From: JABFWF01 sp035539135
GTDB taxonomy: Bacteria; Pseudomonadota; Gammaproteobacteria; Xanthomonadales; Xanthomonadaceae
NCBI GenBank assembly: GCA_035539135.1
Contig: DATLJD010000010.1
Location: 1 to 64,000, forward strand
Length of the DNA: 64,000 nt
Direction: 5' to 3'
The position numbers were made by a program, and so were the translations under genes. The notes under the pieces are model-generated. The model was not told where the DNA came from. It ran no database searches and worked only from the letters and a program-made list of their open reading frames with translations. Of this stretch, positions 1 through 8,891 are shown piece by piece (position 1 is the first letter of the stretch; each line of letters begins with the position of its first letter).

Positions 1-511
<511 letters not shown>

Positions 512-673
512 ATAACCTCAAGTGGCCTTGGACTCGACGACGCGTCGACGTTCGGACCATCGTTCGCTACATTCCGACTTATTCGCCGAAGGCAGGCCCT
601 CGTGGGCTTGCCGGAAGCAACCGAGCGAGAGCGTGGCGCGACCGGGATTCCCGGACCGCGACCCTCCACCCTC

Positions 674-789
674 TCCCTGGTGACAATAGCTGCGTGGTCC
701 CACCCGATCCCATTCCGAACTCGGAAGTGAAACGCGCACGCGCCGATGGTAGTGTGCATCCGCATGCGAGAGTAGGTCATCGCCAGGGT
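674..789 (+). rRNA. rrf: 5S rRNA
   Basis: About 116 nt with the typical 5S core (GTGGTCCCACC, CCGAACTCGGAAGTGAAAC and the GATGGTAGTG region). The ends CCCTGGTG (675-682) and CGCCAGGG (781-788) form the terminal stem. It is the last gene of the rRNA operon and an intrinsic terminator follows within about 12 bases. Exact ends are approximate. Confidence 0.95.
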
Positions 790-801
790 CTTTATCCCAA
801 A

Positions 802-832
802 ACCCCCAGCTCCGGCTGGGGGTTTTTCTTTT
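802..832 (+). terminator. rRNA operon intrinsic terminator
   Basis: A perfect 9-bp stem (ACCCCCAGC, 802-810, with GCTGGGGGT, 815-823) around a TCCG tetraloop, followed by a T-rich run (TTTTCTTTT). It sits just after 5S. The complementary strand ends in a short T run too, so it may also stop leftward transcription from rpiA. Confidence 0.9.
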
Positions 833-846
833 CCGTCTGCGGGAAA

Positions 847-869
847 TCCCGCGCCGGGAAGGCGCGGGA
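847..869. terminator. second hairpin between the rRNA operon and rpiA
   Basis: A 9-bp inverted repeat (TCCCGCGCC 847-855 / GGCGCGGGA 861-869) with a 5-base loop, between the rRNA terminator and the 3' end of rpiA. A short T run follows only on the minus strand, so it may help terminate the rpiA transcript. I see nothing else in 833-1065. Confidence 0.4.
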
Positions 870-1065
870 GCCGGGCATGCATCGCCTCCATCGCCATGGG
901 CGATCCCTGGAATTCGGCGGCCGTCCGGGTGGGCGCTTGCGGCCAACGCGCCGGGGCGCGCGAGGTCGTAGCAGTCCCGGGCACCGCCCTGCCTGCCCCC
1001 GCTGCGGGATCCCAATCGGGCCGGTGATCGCCTGGCGGCGACGCGGGCCGCGCGCGGCCGCCTTG

Positions 1066-1719
1066 CTAGTCGCGCAATACCTGCGGCGGCTCGCCGCCCA
1101 CGATCACCACGTCGGCCGGCCGCCGCGCGAACAGCCCGACGCTGACCACGCCCGGGATCTGGTTGAGCTCGCGCTCGAGGGCGACCGGATCGGCGATGCG
1201 CAGGCCGTGCACGTCCAGCACCCAGTTGCCGTTGTCGGTGACCACGCCCTGGCGCCAGACCGGCTGGCCGCCGGTGCGCTCGACCAGTACGCGCGCGACC
1301 AGGCTGCGCGCCATCGGGATCACCTCGATCGGCAGCGGGAAGCGACCGAGCACTTCGACCTGCTTGCTCGGATCGACGATGCACACGAACTGGCGGCTGG
1401 CCTCGGCGATGATCTTCTCGCGGGTCAGGGCCGCGCCGCCGCCCTTGATCAGCCTCCGCTGCGGATCGCACTCGTCGGCGCCATCTACGTAAAGCGCCAG
1501 CGGCCCGGTGTCGTTGAGGTCGAGGACCTCGATGCCGTGGCCGCGCAGGCGCGCGGTGCTCTGCTCGGAGCTCGAGACCGCCCCGGCGAGCCGGTGCCGG
1601 ATCCGCGCCAGCGCGTCGATGAAGAAGGCGACCGTCGAACCGGTGCCGACCCCGACCACCATTCCGTCCTCGACGAATTCGATCGCCTTCTCGCCTGCCA
1701 GGCGCTTGCCTTCGGACAT
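1066..1719 (-). CDS. rpiA: ribose-5-phosphate isomerase A
   Basis: Interconverts ribose-5-phosphate and ribulose-5-phosphate in the non-oxidative pentose phosphate pathway (cytosol). 217 residues, normal for RpiA. Seen: the phosphate-binding GTGST at 25-29, the DGADE motif at 79-83 and the LIKGGGAALTREK segment with the catalytic-loop lysine. The ATG at 1719 was chosen because a GGAG ribosome-binding site lies about 8 bases upstream (minus strand); an in-frame upstream start would run into the EVE gene. It begins 2 bases after the EVE-domain gene on the same strand and is the distal gene of a small minus-strand cluster. rpe, the other isomerase/epimerase of the pathway, is at 11631. Confidence 0.96.
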   Translation of the reverse strand: MSEGKRLAGEKAIEFVEDGMVVGVGTGSTVAFFIDALARIRHRLAGAVSSSEQSTARLRGHGIEVLDLNDTGPLALYVDGADECDPQRRLIKGGGAALTREKIIAEASRQFVCIVDPSKQVEVLGRFPLPIEVIPMARSLVARVLVERTGGQPVWRQGVVTDNGNWVLDVHGLRIADPVALERELNQIPGVVSVGLFARRPADVVIVGGEPPQVLRD

Positions 1720-1721
1720 GT

Positions 1722-2185
<464 letters not shown>

Positions 2186-2189
<4 letters not shown>

Positions 2190-2773
2190 GCGGTGGCTTC
2201 GTTGCAGAGGTGGACGGCGCGCTCGGTGCAGACGGCATCCAGGCGCACGTCCCAGGGCTGGGCGTCGATCATGTCGACCTGCTGCGCGGCGAAGCCGGCC
2301 CCGACCAGCCACGGCGGCGCGTCGCCGGCGTGACGGAACGCGAAGCTGCGATCGTACCAGCCGCCGCCCATGCCGAGCCGGTGGCAGCGACGGTCGAACG
2401 CGGCCAGCGGAACGACGACCATGGCCATCGCATCGGCGGGCAGCAGGGCGTCCTCGGTGACGTCGGGCTCGGGGATGCCGTAGCGGTTGTTGCGCAGTGA
2501 TTCCCCAGGCTGCCATGGGGCGAAGCGCAGCCGGCCGTCGTCGTGCAGCACCGGCAGGCAGTAGCGGCAGGCGGGCGGCAGGCGCAGTTGCCAGGCGTGC
2601 AGCGCGATCTCGCCGTCGGTCGCCCAGTAGCCGGCGACGTTACCGGTGGTCGGGGCGAACGCCAGCGCCAGCAGGCGCTGCGCCAAGGCCTCGGCGGCGG
2701 CGATGCGCTCGGCAGCGGGAAGTGCGCGGCGCATGGCGCGCAGGTCACGGCGCAGGACGGAGCGGTCGGTCAT
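2186..2773 (-). CDS. 5-formyltetrahydrofolate cyclo-ligase
   Basis: 195 residues of the 5-FCL/MTHFS family (YgfA/Fau), which converts 5-formyl-THF to 5,10-methenyl-THF with ATP. Seen: N-terminal basic helix RRDLRAMRRAL, the PVVPLAAFD-like segment (VVVPLAAFDRRCHRLGMGGG) and the glycine-rich GMGGGWYDR ATP-binding motif near 134-142. It lies directly downstream of 6S RNA, the arrangement known from E. coli and many gammaproteobacteria (zapA-ssrS-fau). Translationally coupled to the EVE gene by an ATGA overlap. Confidence 0.95.
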
Positions 2774-2812
2774 GGCGCGATCTTACAGGGCGCGCGCGCC
2801 GCTCCGTCGGGC

Positions 2813-2840
2813 GGGACCCGCACCTGCAGCGGGCCCGGAA
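2813..2840 (-). terminator. possible 6S RNA 3' hairpin
   Basis: Just past the 6S 3' end the minus strand reads a GC-rich hairpin (GGGCCCGC, 6-base loop, GCGGGTCCC). There is no long T run, so it may be a processing or weak termination element. Confidence 0.35.
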
Positions 2841-2846
2841 AGGGAA

Positions 2847-3034
2847 GGCATCCTCCGCCATGGCGATGCGTGCGAAACGACCTTGAACCCGGGGTTCAAG
2901 TGGAGGCACCTGGAAGCCGTCGGGCTTCCCGCTCGTGGCGGACATGCACTCCGGGCTCCCGTCATGCCCCCGTGGTCGTCATTAAGGGACAAGGCGAATG
3001 TTTGCGCACGCCGTCGGACACAGCAGAGGACGCC
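2847..3034 (-). ncRNA. ssrS: 6S RNA
   Basis: Between zapA and the cyclo-ligase gene, the conserved ssrS position. The minus strand carries the 6S-typical CTTGAACCCCGGGTTCAAGG (plus 2880-2901), as in the 3' half of E. coli 6S. A terminal stem is visible: GGCGTCCTC (3034-3026) pairs with GAGGATGCC (2855-2847), giving about 188 nt, close to the 184 nt of E. coli. A TATACT -10 box (3045-3040) lies 5-6 bases before the inferred 5' end. 6S RNA binds sigma70-RNA polymerase and mimics an open promoter. Ends are inferred from pairing. Confidence 0.88.
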
Positions 3035-3039
3035 GGCGC

Positions 3040-3045
3040 AGTATA
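3040..3045 (-). promoter_or_regulatory. -10 box of the 6S RNA promoter
   Basis: TATACT on the minus strand, correctly spaced from the inferred 6S 5' end. No convincing -35 hexamer is visible. Confidence 0.55.
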
Positions 3046-3120
3046 GCCAGCACGGCGGCGCCGGCCTATCCGTCTGTCGGCACGCGATGGCGGGGATTCA
3101 GCGCTTCACGCGCGCGCGGT

Positions 3121-3426
3121 TCAGCGTGAAGACGCCGCCAGCGCGTCGTCGAGCCTGCGCTGCAGCGCGTCCAGCGCACGCGCGATCTCGCGATCGTCGC
3201 CGGCACGCTCGTCGCGCAGTTGCTGCAGCTCGTGGGCGAGGTTGAGCGCGGCCAGCACCGCGACGCGGTCGACCGCCGCCATCCGGTTGGCGCCGCGCAC
3301 CTCGCGCATTTTCTGGTCAAGCAGGCGTGCCGCCGCAGCCAGGCTGTCCCGCTCCTCCGGGGCGACGCCGACCGTGTACTCGCGGTCGAGGATGCGGACG
3401 CTGACCGCTTCGCTGGACGCGCTCAC
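3121..3426 (-). CDS. zapA: cell division protein ZapA
   Basis: 101 residues. ZapA binds and bundles FtsZ at the Z-ring. Seen: the N-terminal SVRILDREYTVG beta element, the EERDSLAAAARLLDQKMREVR helix and the C-terminal coiled coil rich in Leu, Asp and Arg. The start is a GTG at 3426 whose GTGA overlaps the stop of the upstream coiled-coil gene, implying translational coupling; a much longer upstream in-frame extension is not family-like. 6S RNA follows downstream, as in other gammaproteobacteria. Confidence 0.93.
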   Translation of the reverse strand: MSASSEAVSVRILDREYTVGVAPEERDSLAAAARLLDQKMREVRGANRMAAVDRVAVLAALNLAHELQQLRDERAGDDREIARALDALQRRLDDALAASSR

Positions 3427-3644
3427 GTGTGCTGCTCCAGCGACTTGAGCCGCGCGATCATCGCCTCCACCCGTGAACGGGCCTGCTCGTTCTTGGCCAA
3501 GAGTTGCGCGCGTTCGCCGGCCAGCTGTTCCTGCTGCTGGCGCAGGCTCCGGTTTTCCTCGGCGAGGCGCTGCACGCGCTCGGCCAGCGTATCCACGCGG
3601 GCGGCCAGGGCGCGCAGCTGGGCGAGCAGCTCGGACGGTTCCAT
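3423..3644 (-). CDS. small coiled-coil protein (TIGR02449 / ZapB-like)
   Basis: 73 residues, almost entirely one heptad coiled coil (LLAQLRALAARVDTLAERVQ onward), matching the short TIGR02449-type protein found next to zapA in gammaproteobacteria and sometimes named ZapB-like. Its stop overlaps the zapA GTG. A Z-ring role is inferred from context and coiled-coil form only; no experiment on this family is assumed. Confidence 0.85.
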   Translation of the reverse strand: MEPSELLAQLRALAARVDTLAERVQRLAEENRSLRQQQEQLAGERAQLLAKNEQARSRVEAMIARLKSLEQHT

Positions 3645-3688
3645 GGCGGCACGATAGCAGGGCGCCTGCCCCGGTCAAGGAAGCCGGC

Positions 3689-6600
3689 TCAGGGCAGGGT
3701 CGGCGCCGGCGGGGCGGCCGTGGGGGAGGTGGGCGACCAGTTGCGGATCAGGGCCAGGCAGCGGTGCGCCTCCAGCGGCGGCGACAGCCAGAAGCCCTGG
3801 ATCTCGTCGCACTGGTGTTCGCGCAGGAACTGCACCTGGGCCTCGGTCTCCACGCCCTCGGCGACCACGTTCAGGCCGAGCGCGCGCGCCATCGCGATCA
3901 CGGTGGTGGTGATCGCCGCGTCCTCCGAGCCGAGGCTGAGGTCGTCGACGAACTCCTTGTCGATCTTCAGCGTGTTGATCGGCAGCCGCTTGAGGTAGGC
4001 CAGCGACGAATAACCGGTGCCGAAATCGTCGATCGCCAGCGAGATGCCGAGCCGGCGGAACGCCTGCAAGGTGCCGGCGGTCTGCTCGGCGTTGGCCATG
4101 ACCACGCTTTCGGTGAGCTCGAGTTCCAGCGCCGGCGGCGGCAGCCCGGTCTCGGCCAGCACCCGCTCGACCACCGCCGGCAGGTCGCCGCGCAGCAGCT
4201 GCAGCGCGGAGACGTTGACCGCCATGCGCAGGTCGGCGAGGCCGTGTTCGTGCCAGCGGTGCAGGGTCAGGCAGGCCTCGCGCAGGACCCACTCGCCGAT
4301 CTCCAGGATCAGGCCGGCTTCTTCCGCCAGCGGGATGAACTGGGATGGCGGGATGTCGCCGTGCTCGGGGCTGTGCCAGCGCAGCAGCGCCTCGACGCCG
4401 ATGATGCGGTTGCTGGCCAGCGCCATGCGCGGCTGGTAGGCGACCCGCAGTTCGCCGCGGTCGAGCACCTTGCGCAGCGCGCCGGTGATCATCGCGCGCC
4501 GGCGGATCGACACGTCCATGCTCTCGGTGTAGCGCACGAAGGTGCGGCGGCCGGCGGCCTTCGCCTGGTACATCGCGGTGTCGGCCTGCTTGAGCAGCTC
4601 GGTCGGCACCTGCGCGTGGTCCGGGTACAGGCTGATGCCGATCGATGGCGAGATCGCGACCTCCTGGCGGTCGTCGGTCAGCAGCGGCGCCTCGAACGCC
4701 ATGATGATCTCGCGCGCGACCCGGTCGGCGTCCTCGGGCGCCACGAGGTTCTCCAGCACCACCGTGAACTCGTCGCCGCCCAGCCGCGCCACCGTGTGCT
4801 GGGTCCCGACGGTCTCCTGCAGGCGCACCGCCGCCGCGCGCAGGATGCGGTCGCCGGCGGCGTGGCCGAGCGAGTCGTTGATGTCCTTGAAGCGGTCCAG
4901 GTCGAGGAACAGCACCGCGACCCGGTCGTCCTGCCGGCGCGCGCGCACGATAGCCCGCGACAACCGCTCGGCGAGCAGGGTGCGGTTGGGCAGGTTGGTC
5001 AGGGTGTCGTAGTTGGCGAGGTAGCGCAGTTCCTGCTCGGCGCGCTTCTGGTCGGTGATGTCGCTGAGCACCGCGACGTACAGCTGGTGCTGGCCGTTGC
5101 CGTCGAGCACCGCGCTGCATTCGTAGGAGCACAGGAACTCCTCGCCGTCCTTGCGCTGCTGCCACATCTCGCCGGACCAGCGCCCGTGCCGCTCCAGCTG
5201 CTCGCGTACCTGGCGGTAGAACGCCGGATCGTGCTGCGCGCTGTCGAGCAGGCTGCCGTTGCGGCCGAGCACCTCGACGTCGGAATAGCCGGTGGTCCGG
5301 GTGAAGGCGGGGTTCACCGAAACGAAGACGAAGTTGCGGTCCAGCACCGACACCGCCTCGGTCATGCTGCGCAGGACCTCCGCGGCGATCCGGCGCTCGC
5401 GCTCGGCCTGGCGACTGTGGGTGACGTTGCGCGCGGTGCCGGCGATGCGCCGGGCACGGCCGTTGGCGTCGCGCTCGACCACCTGGCCGCGCGCGCGCAT
5501 CCACACCCACTGTCCGTCCTCCAGCACCCGGTGCTCGGACACGAACAGCGCGGTCTCGCCGCGCAGGTGCTGGCGCAGGCGCTCGCGGACCTGCGCCTGG
5601 TCGTCGGGATGGATGTGGTGGTCCTGCTGCAGTTCGGTCTCGACCTCGATGTCTGAGGCGCTGCGCACGTCGTCGCGGGTGCGCATGCGCAGCATCCGGC
5701 CGGTGGCGAGGTCGTAGTCCCAGAAGTTGTCGCCGGACGCCCACAACGCCAGCTTGAGCCGCTGCTCGCGGTCGCGGATGCGCGCGAAGTAGCTGCGCTC
5801 CAGCGCGCGGCGCACCCGCCAGCGCCACACCACGAAGGCGAGCAGCAGCAGCGCCGCCAGCGTGTAGGCCGCCAGCGCCGAGGGGCTGCGCCAGGCGGGT
5901 GGGGTCACCACCAGCGGGATGCGCAGTTCGTTGCCGCTCCACACCCCGTCGTGGTTGGTGCTCTGCGCGCGGAACACGTAGCGGCCGGCCGGCAGCAGGG
6001 TATAGGTGATCTCGCTGCGGGTGCCGTTGTCGATCCAGTCGCGGTCGAGGCCGTCGATCCGGTAGCGGTAGTGCACGCGTGCGTTGCCTAGGTAGTCGAG
6101 CGCGCCGATGCGCAGGCGCAGCAGGCCCGCTGCCTCGGGCAGGCGCAGCGACCGCAGGTTCCATGCCGGACGCAGGCCGCGCGGATCGTTGCCGGCCTGC
6201 ACGTCGAGCAGGCGCAGGGGCGGTTGGTAGCGGCTGTCCTCCACCCGCAGCGGGTCGAAGGTGTTGAGGCCATTGACGCCGCCGAAGGCGAACCGGCCGT
6301 CCGCAATCGGCGCCGCCGCGCCACCGTTGAACTCCAGGCTCTGCAGACCGTCGGCCTGGGTGTAGCGGCGCAGGCCGCCGCTGCGCGGATCGAAGCGGAG
6401 CAGGCCGCGGTCGCTGCCCAGCCACAGGCGTCCCGCCGGGTCGGCGAGCAGGCTGTAGACCACCGGCATCGGTTCGTCGCGCAGCACGGTCAGCAGCGGC
6501 CGCTCGAAGCGCAGCGCGCCGCCGCGGTCGCGGGTGGCGCGGTTGAGGCCGCCATGGCTGCCGATCCACACCGCGCCGTCAGGCGCCTCCCACAACGCGC

Positions 6601-8224
6601 GCACCAGGTCGCCGGCGAGTCCGTCGCGCACGCGGTAGTGCGCGATCCGGCCGCTGCGCGGATCGACCACGTCAAGGCCGCGGCCGGTGCCCGCCCAGAC
6701 CCGGCCGTCGCGGGCGACGAGCACGGCGTGCACGGTCGGATGCGCGAGCCCGCCGGACCCTCCATCGCGACCGGGCACGTGCAGCACCGCCTCCGGCCGC
6801 GCCGGATCGAAGCGCAGCAGGCCGTCGCCGTTGGTGCCCAGCCAAAGGCGCCCGTCGGGCGCGACCGCGAGGCTGCGCAGCGGCAGATCCGGGTAGCCGG
6901 GCACCGGGACCGGCGCCAGCGCCGCCGCCTGCGGATCCAGGCGGAACAGGCCGGCGCTGGTCGCTATCCACGGCCGGCCGTCGCCGGGGTCGGCGAAGGC
7001 CATGACCCGGACTCCGCCCGGCCTGGCCGGCAGCAGCGCGCTCGCGTCGGCGAAGGCGTGGCTCTGCTGGTCGTATCGCAGCAGGCGCGCGTTGTCGGTG
7101 CCCAGCCAGAGGTGGTGGTCGGGGCCCTGCCAGATCGCGCGGATGCTGTCGGGGTGGGCGAGCTCCGCGACTAGGCGGAAGCGTGCGCCGGCAGGGTTGG
7201 CGACCGCCGCGCCATGCAGCTGGCCGCCGACCCACAGCAGGCCGGATCGGTCGATCATCAGCGCGTTGATGCCGTCCTCGGGCAGCGCGCCGGGCAGGGC
7301 GTCGTTCTGCCGCAGCGCGCGGCTGGCGCCGGTCGCCGGATCGACCCGGCGCAGCCCGTCGGCGTCGACCGCCAGCCACAGCTGGCCGTCCGGCGCCTGC
7401 GCGATCGCGCGTACGGCGCCGCCACGTTCGCCCTGCCGCGGCCATACGCGTTGCAGCGCACGCGCCTCCACGGTGGGGTCGCGCAACAGGTACAGGCCAT
7501 GGTCCCCGCCCAGCCAGACCCGGCCCGAGCGGTCGCGCAATGCGCTGCGCAACGGCTCGCCGGCCACGCGCACGGCCTGGCCGTTGCGCGGGTCGAATCG
7601 GTACAGGCCGACATTGGTGCCGTACCAGAGCACTCCGCGGGTGTCGCGCACCAGCGCCTGACGCAGCGAGATCGATGGCGGCACCGCGCCCGCCGGCAGG
7701 GTCAGCACGGGCGCGCGCCGGCCGCTGACCGGATCCAGGCGCTCGAGCCCCGCGGCGGTGCCGATCCAGACCGCGTCGCGTTCGGCCAGCACCGCCAGCA
7801 CCTGCAACCAGCGCTCGTTGGTGGCCGCGGGCGGATCGAACCGGTGGATCGTTCCGCTGGCAAGGTCCAGGCGCGCCACCGAGTGCGCGTAGGTGCCGAT
7901 CCACAGGTGGCCGGCGCGGTCGTTCGACAGCGCGGTGACGAAGCTGTCCGGCAGCCCGTCCGGATTGCGCGCGTCCTCGCGGAACAGGGTGTAGTGCTGG
8001 CCGTCGAACCTGTGCAGCCCGCCCTGGGTGCCGATCCACACGAAGCCGGCCTCGTCCTGCGCGAGCGCGGTGACCGTGCGCTGGGCGAGGCCGTTGTCGC
8101 CGGTGATGCGCTCGAAATAGTAGTCGCGCGCGGTCGCGTGCACCGACCCGGCCGTCCACAGCATCGCCAGCACGAGTCCGGCGCAGCGTCGCAGGACGGC
8201 GTTGGCGGAAGCGGACGAAGGCAA
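3689..8224 (-). CDS. propeller-PAS-GGDEF-EAL c-di-GMP sensor protein
   Basis: 1511 residues. Order: signal sequence (1-30); a long periplasmic beta-propeller of two-component-regulator repeats (WIGTQGGLHRFDG, LWLGTNGDGLLRFD and similar) to about 680; a Y_Y_Y-like domain (~690-755); one membrane helix (~770-795); two PAS domains (~815-935 and ~945-1060, the second with an ITDQK-type end); GGDEF with intact GGDEF at 1149-1153; EAL with EALLRW at 1278-1283 and DDFGTGYSSL. Both cyclase and phosphodiesterase motifs look intact, so net activity cannot be predicted. It probably senses a periplasmic signal. It ends 44 bases before the coiled-coil/zapA pair and is divergent from ygfB-pepP. Confidence 0.93.
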   Translation of the reverse strand: MPSSASANAVLRRCAGLVLAMLWTAGSVHATARDYYFERITGDNGLAQRTVTALAQDEAGFVWIGTQGGLHRFDGQHYTLFREDARNPDGLPDSFVTALSNDRAGHLWIGTYAHSVARLDLASGTIHRFDPPAATNERWLQVLAVLAERDAVWIGTAAGLERLDPVSGRRAPVLTLPAGAVPPSISLRQALVRDTRGVLWYGTNVGLYRFDPRNGQAVRVAGEPLRSALRDRSGRVWLGGDHGLYLLRDPTVEARALQRVWPRQGERGGAVRAIAQAPDGQLWLAVDADGLRRVDPATGASRALRQNDALPGALPEDGINALMIDRSGLLWVGGQLHGAAVANPAGARFRLVAELAHPDSIRAIWQGPDHHLWLGTDNARLLRYDQQSHAFADASALLPARPGGVRVMAFADPGDGRPWIATSAGLFRLDPQAAALAPVPVPGYPDLPLRSLAVAPDGRLWLGTNGDGLLRFDPARPEAVLHVPGRDGGSGGLAHPTVHAVLVARDGRVWAGTGRGLDVVDPRSGRIAHYRVRDGLAGDLVRALWEAPDGAVWIGSHGGLNRATRDRGGALRFERPLLTVLRDEPMPVVYSLLADPAGRLWLGSDRGLLRFDPRSGGLRRYTQADGLQSLEFNGGAAAPIADGRFAFGGVNGLNTFDPLRVEDSRYQPPLRLLDVQAGNDPRGLRPAWNLRSLRLPEAAGLLRLRIGALDYLGNARVHYRYRIDGLDRDWIDNGTRSEITYTLLPAGRYVFRAQSTNHDGVWSGNELRIPLVVTPPAWRSPSALAAYTLAALLLLAFVVWRWRVRRALERSYFARIRDREQRLKLALWASGDNFWDYDLATGRMLRMRTRDDVRSASDIEVETELQQDHHIHPDDQAQVRERLRQHLRGETALFVSEHRVLEDGQWVWMRARGQVVERDANGRARRIAGTARNVTHSRQAERERRIAAEVLRSMTEAVSVLDRNFVFVSVNPAFTRTTGYSDVEVLGRNGSLLDSAQHDPAFYRQVREQLERHGRWSGEMWQQRKDGEEFLCSYECSAVLDGNGQHQLYVAVLSDITDQKRAEQELRYLANYDTLTNLPNRTLLAERLSRAIVRARRQDDRVAVLFLDLDRFKDINDSLGHAAGDRILRAAAVRLQETVGTQHTVARLGGDEFTVVLENLVAPEDADRVAREIIMAFEAPLLTDDRQEVAISPSIGISLYPDHAQVPTELLKQADTAMYQAKAAGRRTFVRYTESMDVSIRRRAMITGALRKVLDRGELRVAYQPRMALASNRIIGVEALLRWHSPEHGDIPPSQFIPLAEEAGLILEIGEWVLREACLTLHRWHEHGLADLRMAVNVSALQLLRGDLPAVVERVLAETGLPPPALELELTESVVMANAEQTAGTLQAFRRLGISLAIDDFGTGYSSLAYLKRLPINTLKIDKEFVDDLSLGSEDAAITTTVIAMARALGLNVVAEGVETEAQVQFLREHQCDEIQGFWLSPPLEAHRCLALIRNWSPTSPTAAPPAPTLP

Positions 8225-8252
8225 GGCGAGGCACCGGGCGGTCGACCGGGCC

Positions 8253-8301
8253 AGTGTAGGGCATGGCCGGCTCGCGCCGGGGCCGGTGGCCGCCGTACAC
8301 T
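8253..8301. promoter_or_regulatory. divergent -10 boxes for the c-di-GMP sensor and the ygfB-like gene
   Basis: Two TACACT hexamers face away from each other: minus strand at 8258-8253 (about 30 bases before the sensor ATG) and plus strand at 8296-8301 (about 29 bases before the GTG at 8330). They fit the TANAAT/TACACT -10 style seen elsewhere here. -35 boxes are not clear. Confidence 0.45.
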
Positions 8302-8329
8302 GGTGCCTCCCCGGCGACTTTTGCGGCCC

Positions 8330-8875
8330 GTGTCACTTTCCCTGCCAGCGCCCGCCGAGGTCGCCGCTGCCGCCAGCGCGCTCGGCCTTGCCGTCACCCC
8401 CGCCGAACTGCACGGCAGCCTGTGCGGCTGGCTGGCCGGTGGCGGCGCCACCGGTCCTGGCTGGCCGGCGCAGGTGTTCGCCGATCCCGCGCTGCCACCG
8501 CTGGCCGAGGGCAGTCCGCTCGCGCGCCTGCAGCAGGCGAGTTCCGCCCAGTTCGACGACCGCGCCTTCGAGTTCGACCTGTTGCTGCCGGATGCCGAGG
8601 CCTCGCTCACCGAGCGCAGCGGCGCGCTGTTCGACTGGTGCCGCGGCTTCCTCGGCGGCTTCGGCCTGGCCGCCGGCGCGGAGCCGCCGCTGTCGGAGGA
8701 TAGCCGCGAGGCGCTCGCCGACCTCGCCCGGCTTGCCGCGGCCAGCCCGCAGGACGAGGGCGACGACGAGGACGAGGATGCGCTCGCCGAGCTCGAGGAG
8801 TTCGTCCGCGTCGCCGCCCTGCTGCTGCACGGCGACTGCGTGCTGGCGCCGCGCCACCGCCAGCAGTTCCACTGA
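8330..8875 (+). CDS. UPF0149 family protein (YgfB/YecA-like)
   Basis: 181 residues matching YgfB: an alpha-helical protein with ELHGSLCGWLAG near the N-terminus, FDWCRGFLGGFGLA in the middle and an acidic region (DEGDDEDED) before the last helices. In E. coli and Pseudomonas ygfB precedes pepP, as here. No Shine-Dalgarno is obvious; GTG 8330 gives the family-like N-terminus and TTG 8321 is an in-frame alternative. The protein stops 16 bases before pepP. Confidence 0.85.
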   Translation: MSLSLPAPAEVAAAASALGLAVTPAELHGSLCGWLAGGGATGPGWPAQVFADPALPPLAEGSPLARLQQASSAQFDDRAFEFDLLLPDAEASLTERSGALFDWCRGFLGGFGLAAGAEPPLSEDSREALADLARLAAASPQDEGDDEDEDALAELEEFVRVAALLLHGDCVLAPRHRQQFH

Positions 8876-8891
8876 CGCGAGGGCAACCGCG

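Noticed and set aside
8303..8305. GTG at 8303 as the ygfB-like start
   Set aside because: It lies upstream of the expected transcription start from the TACACT box.
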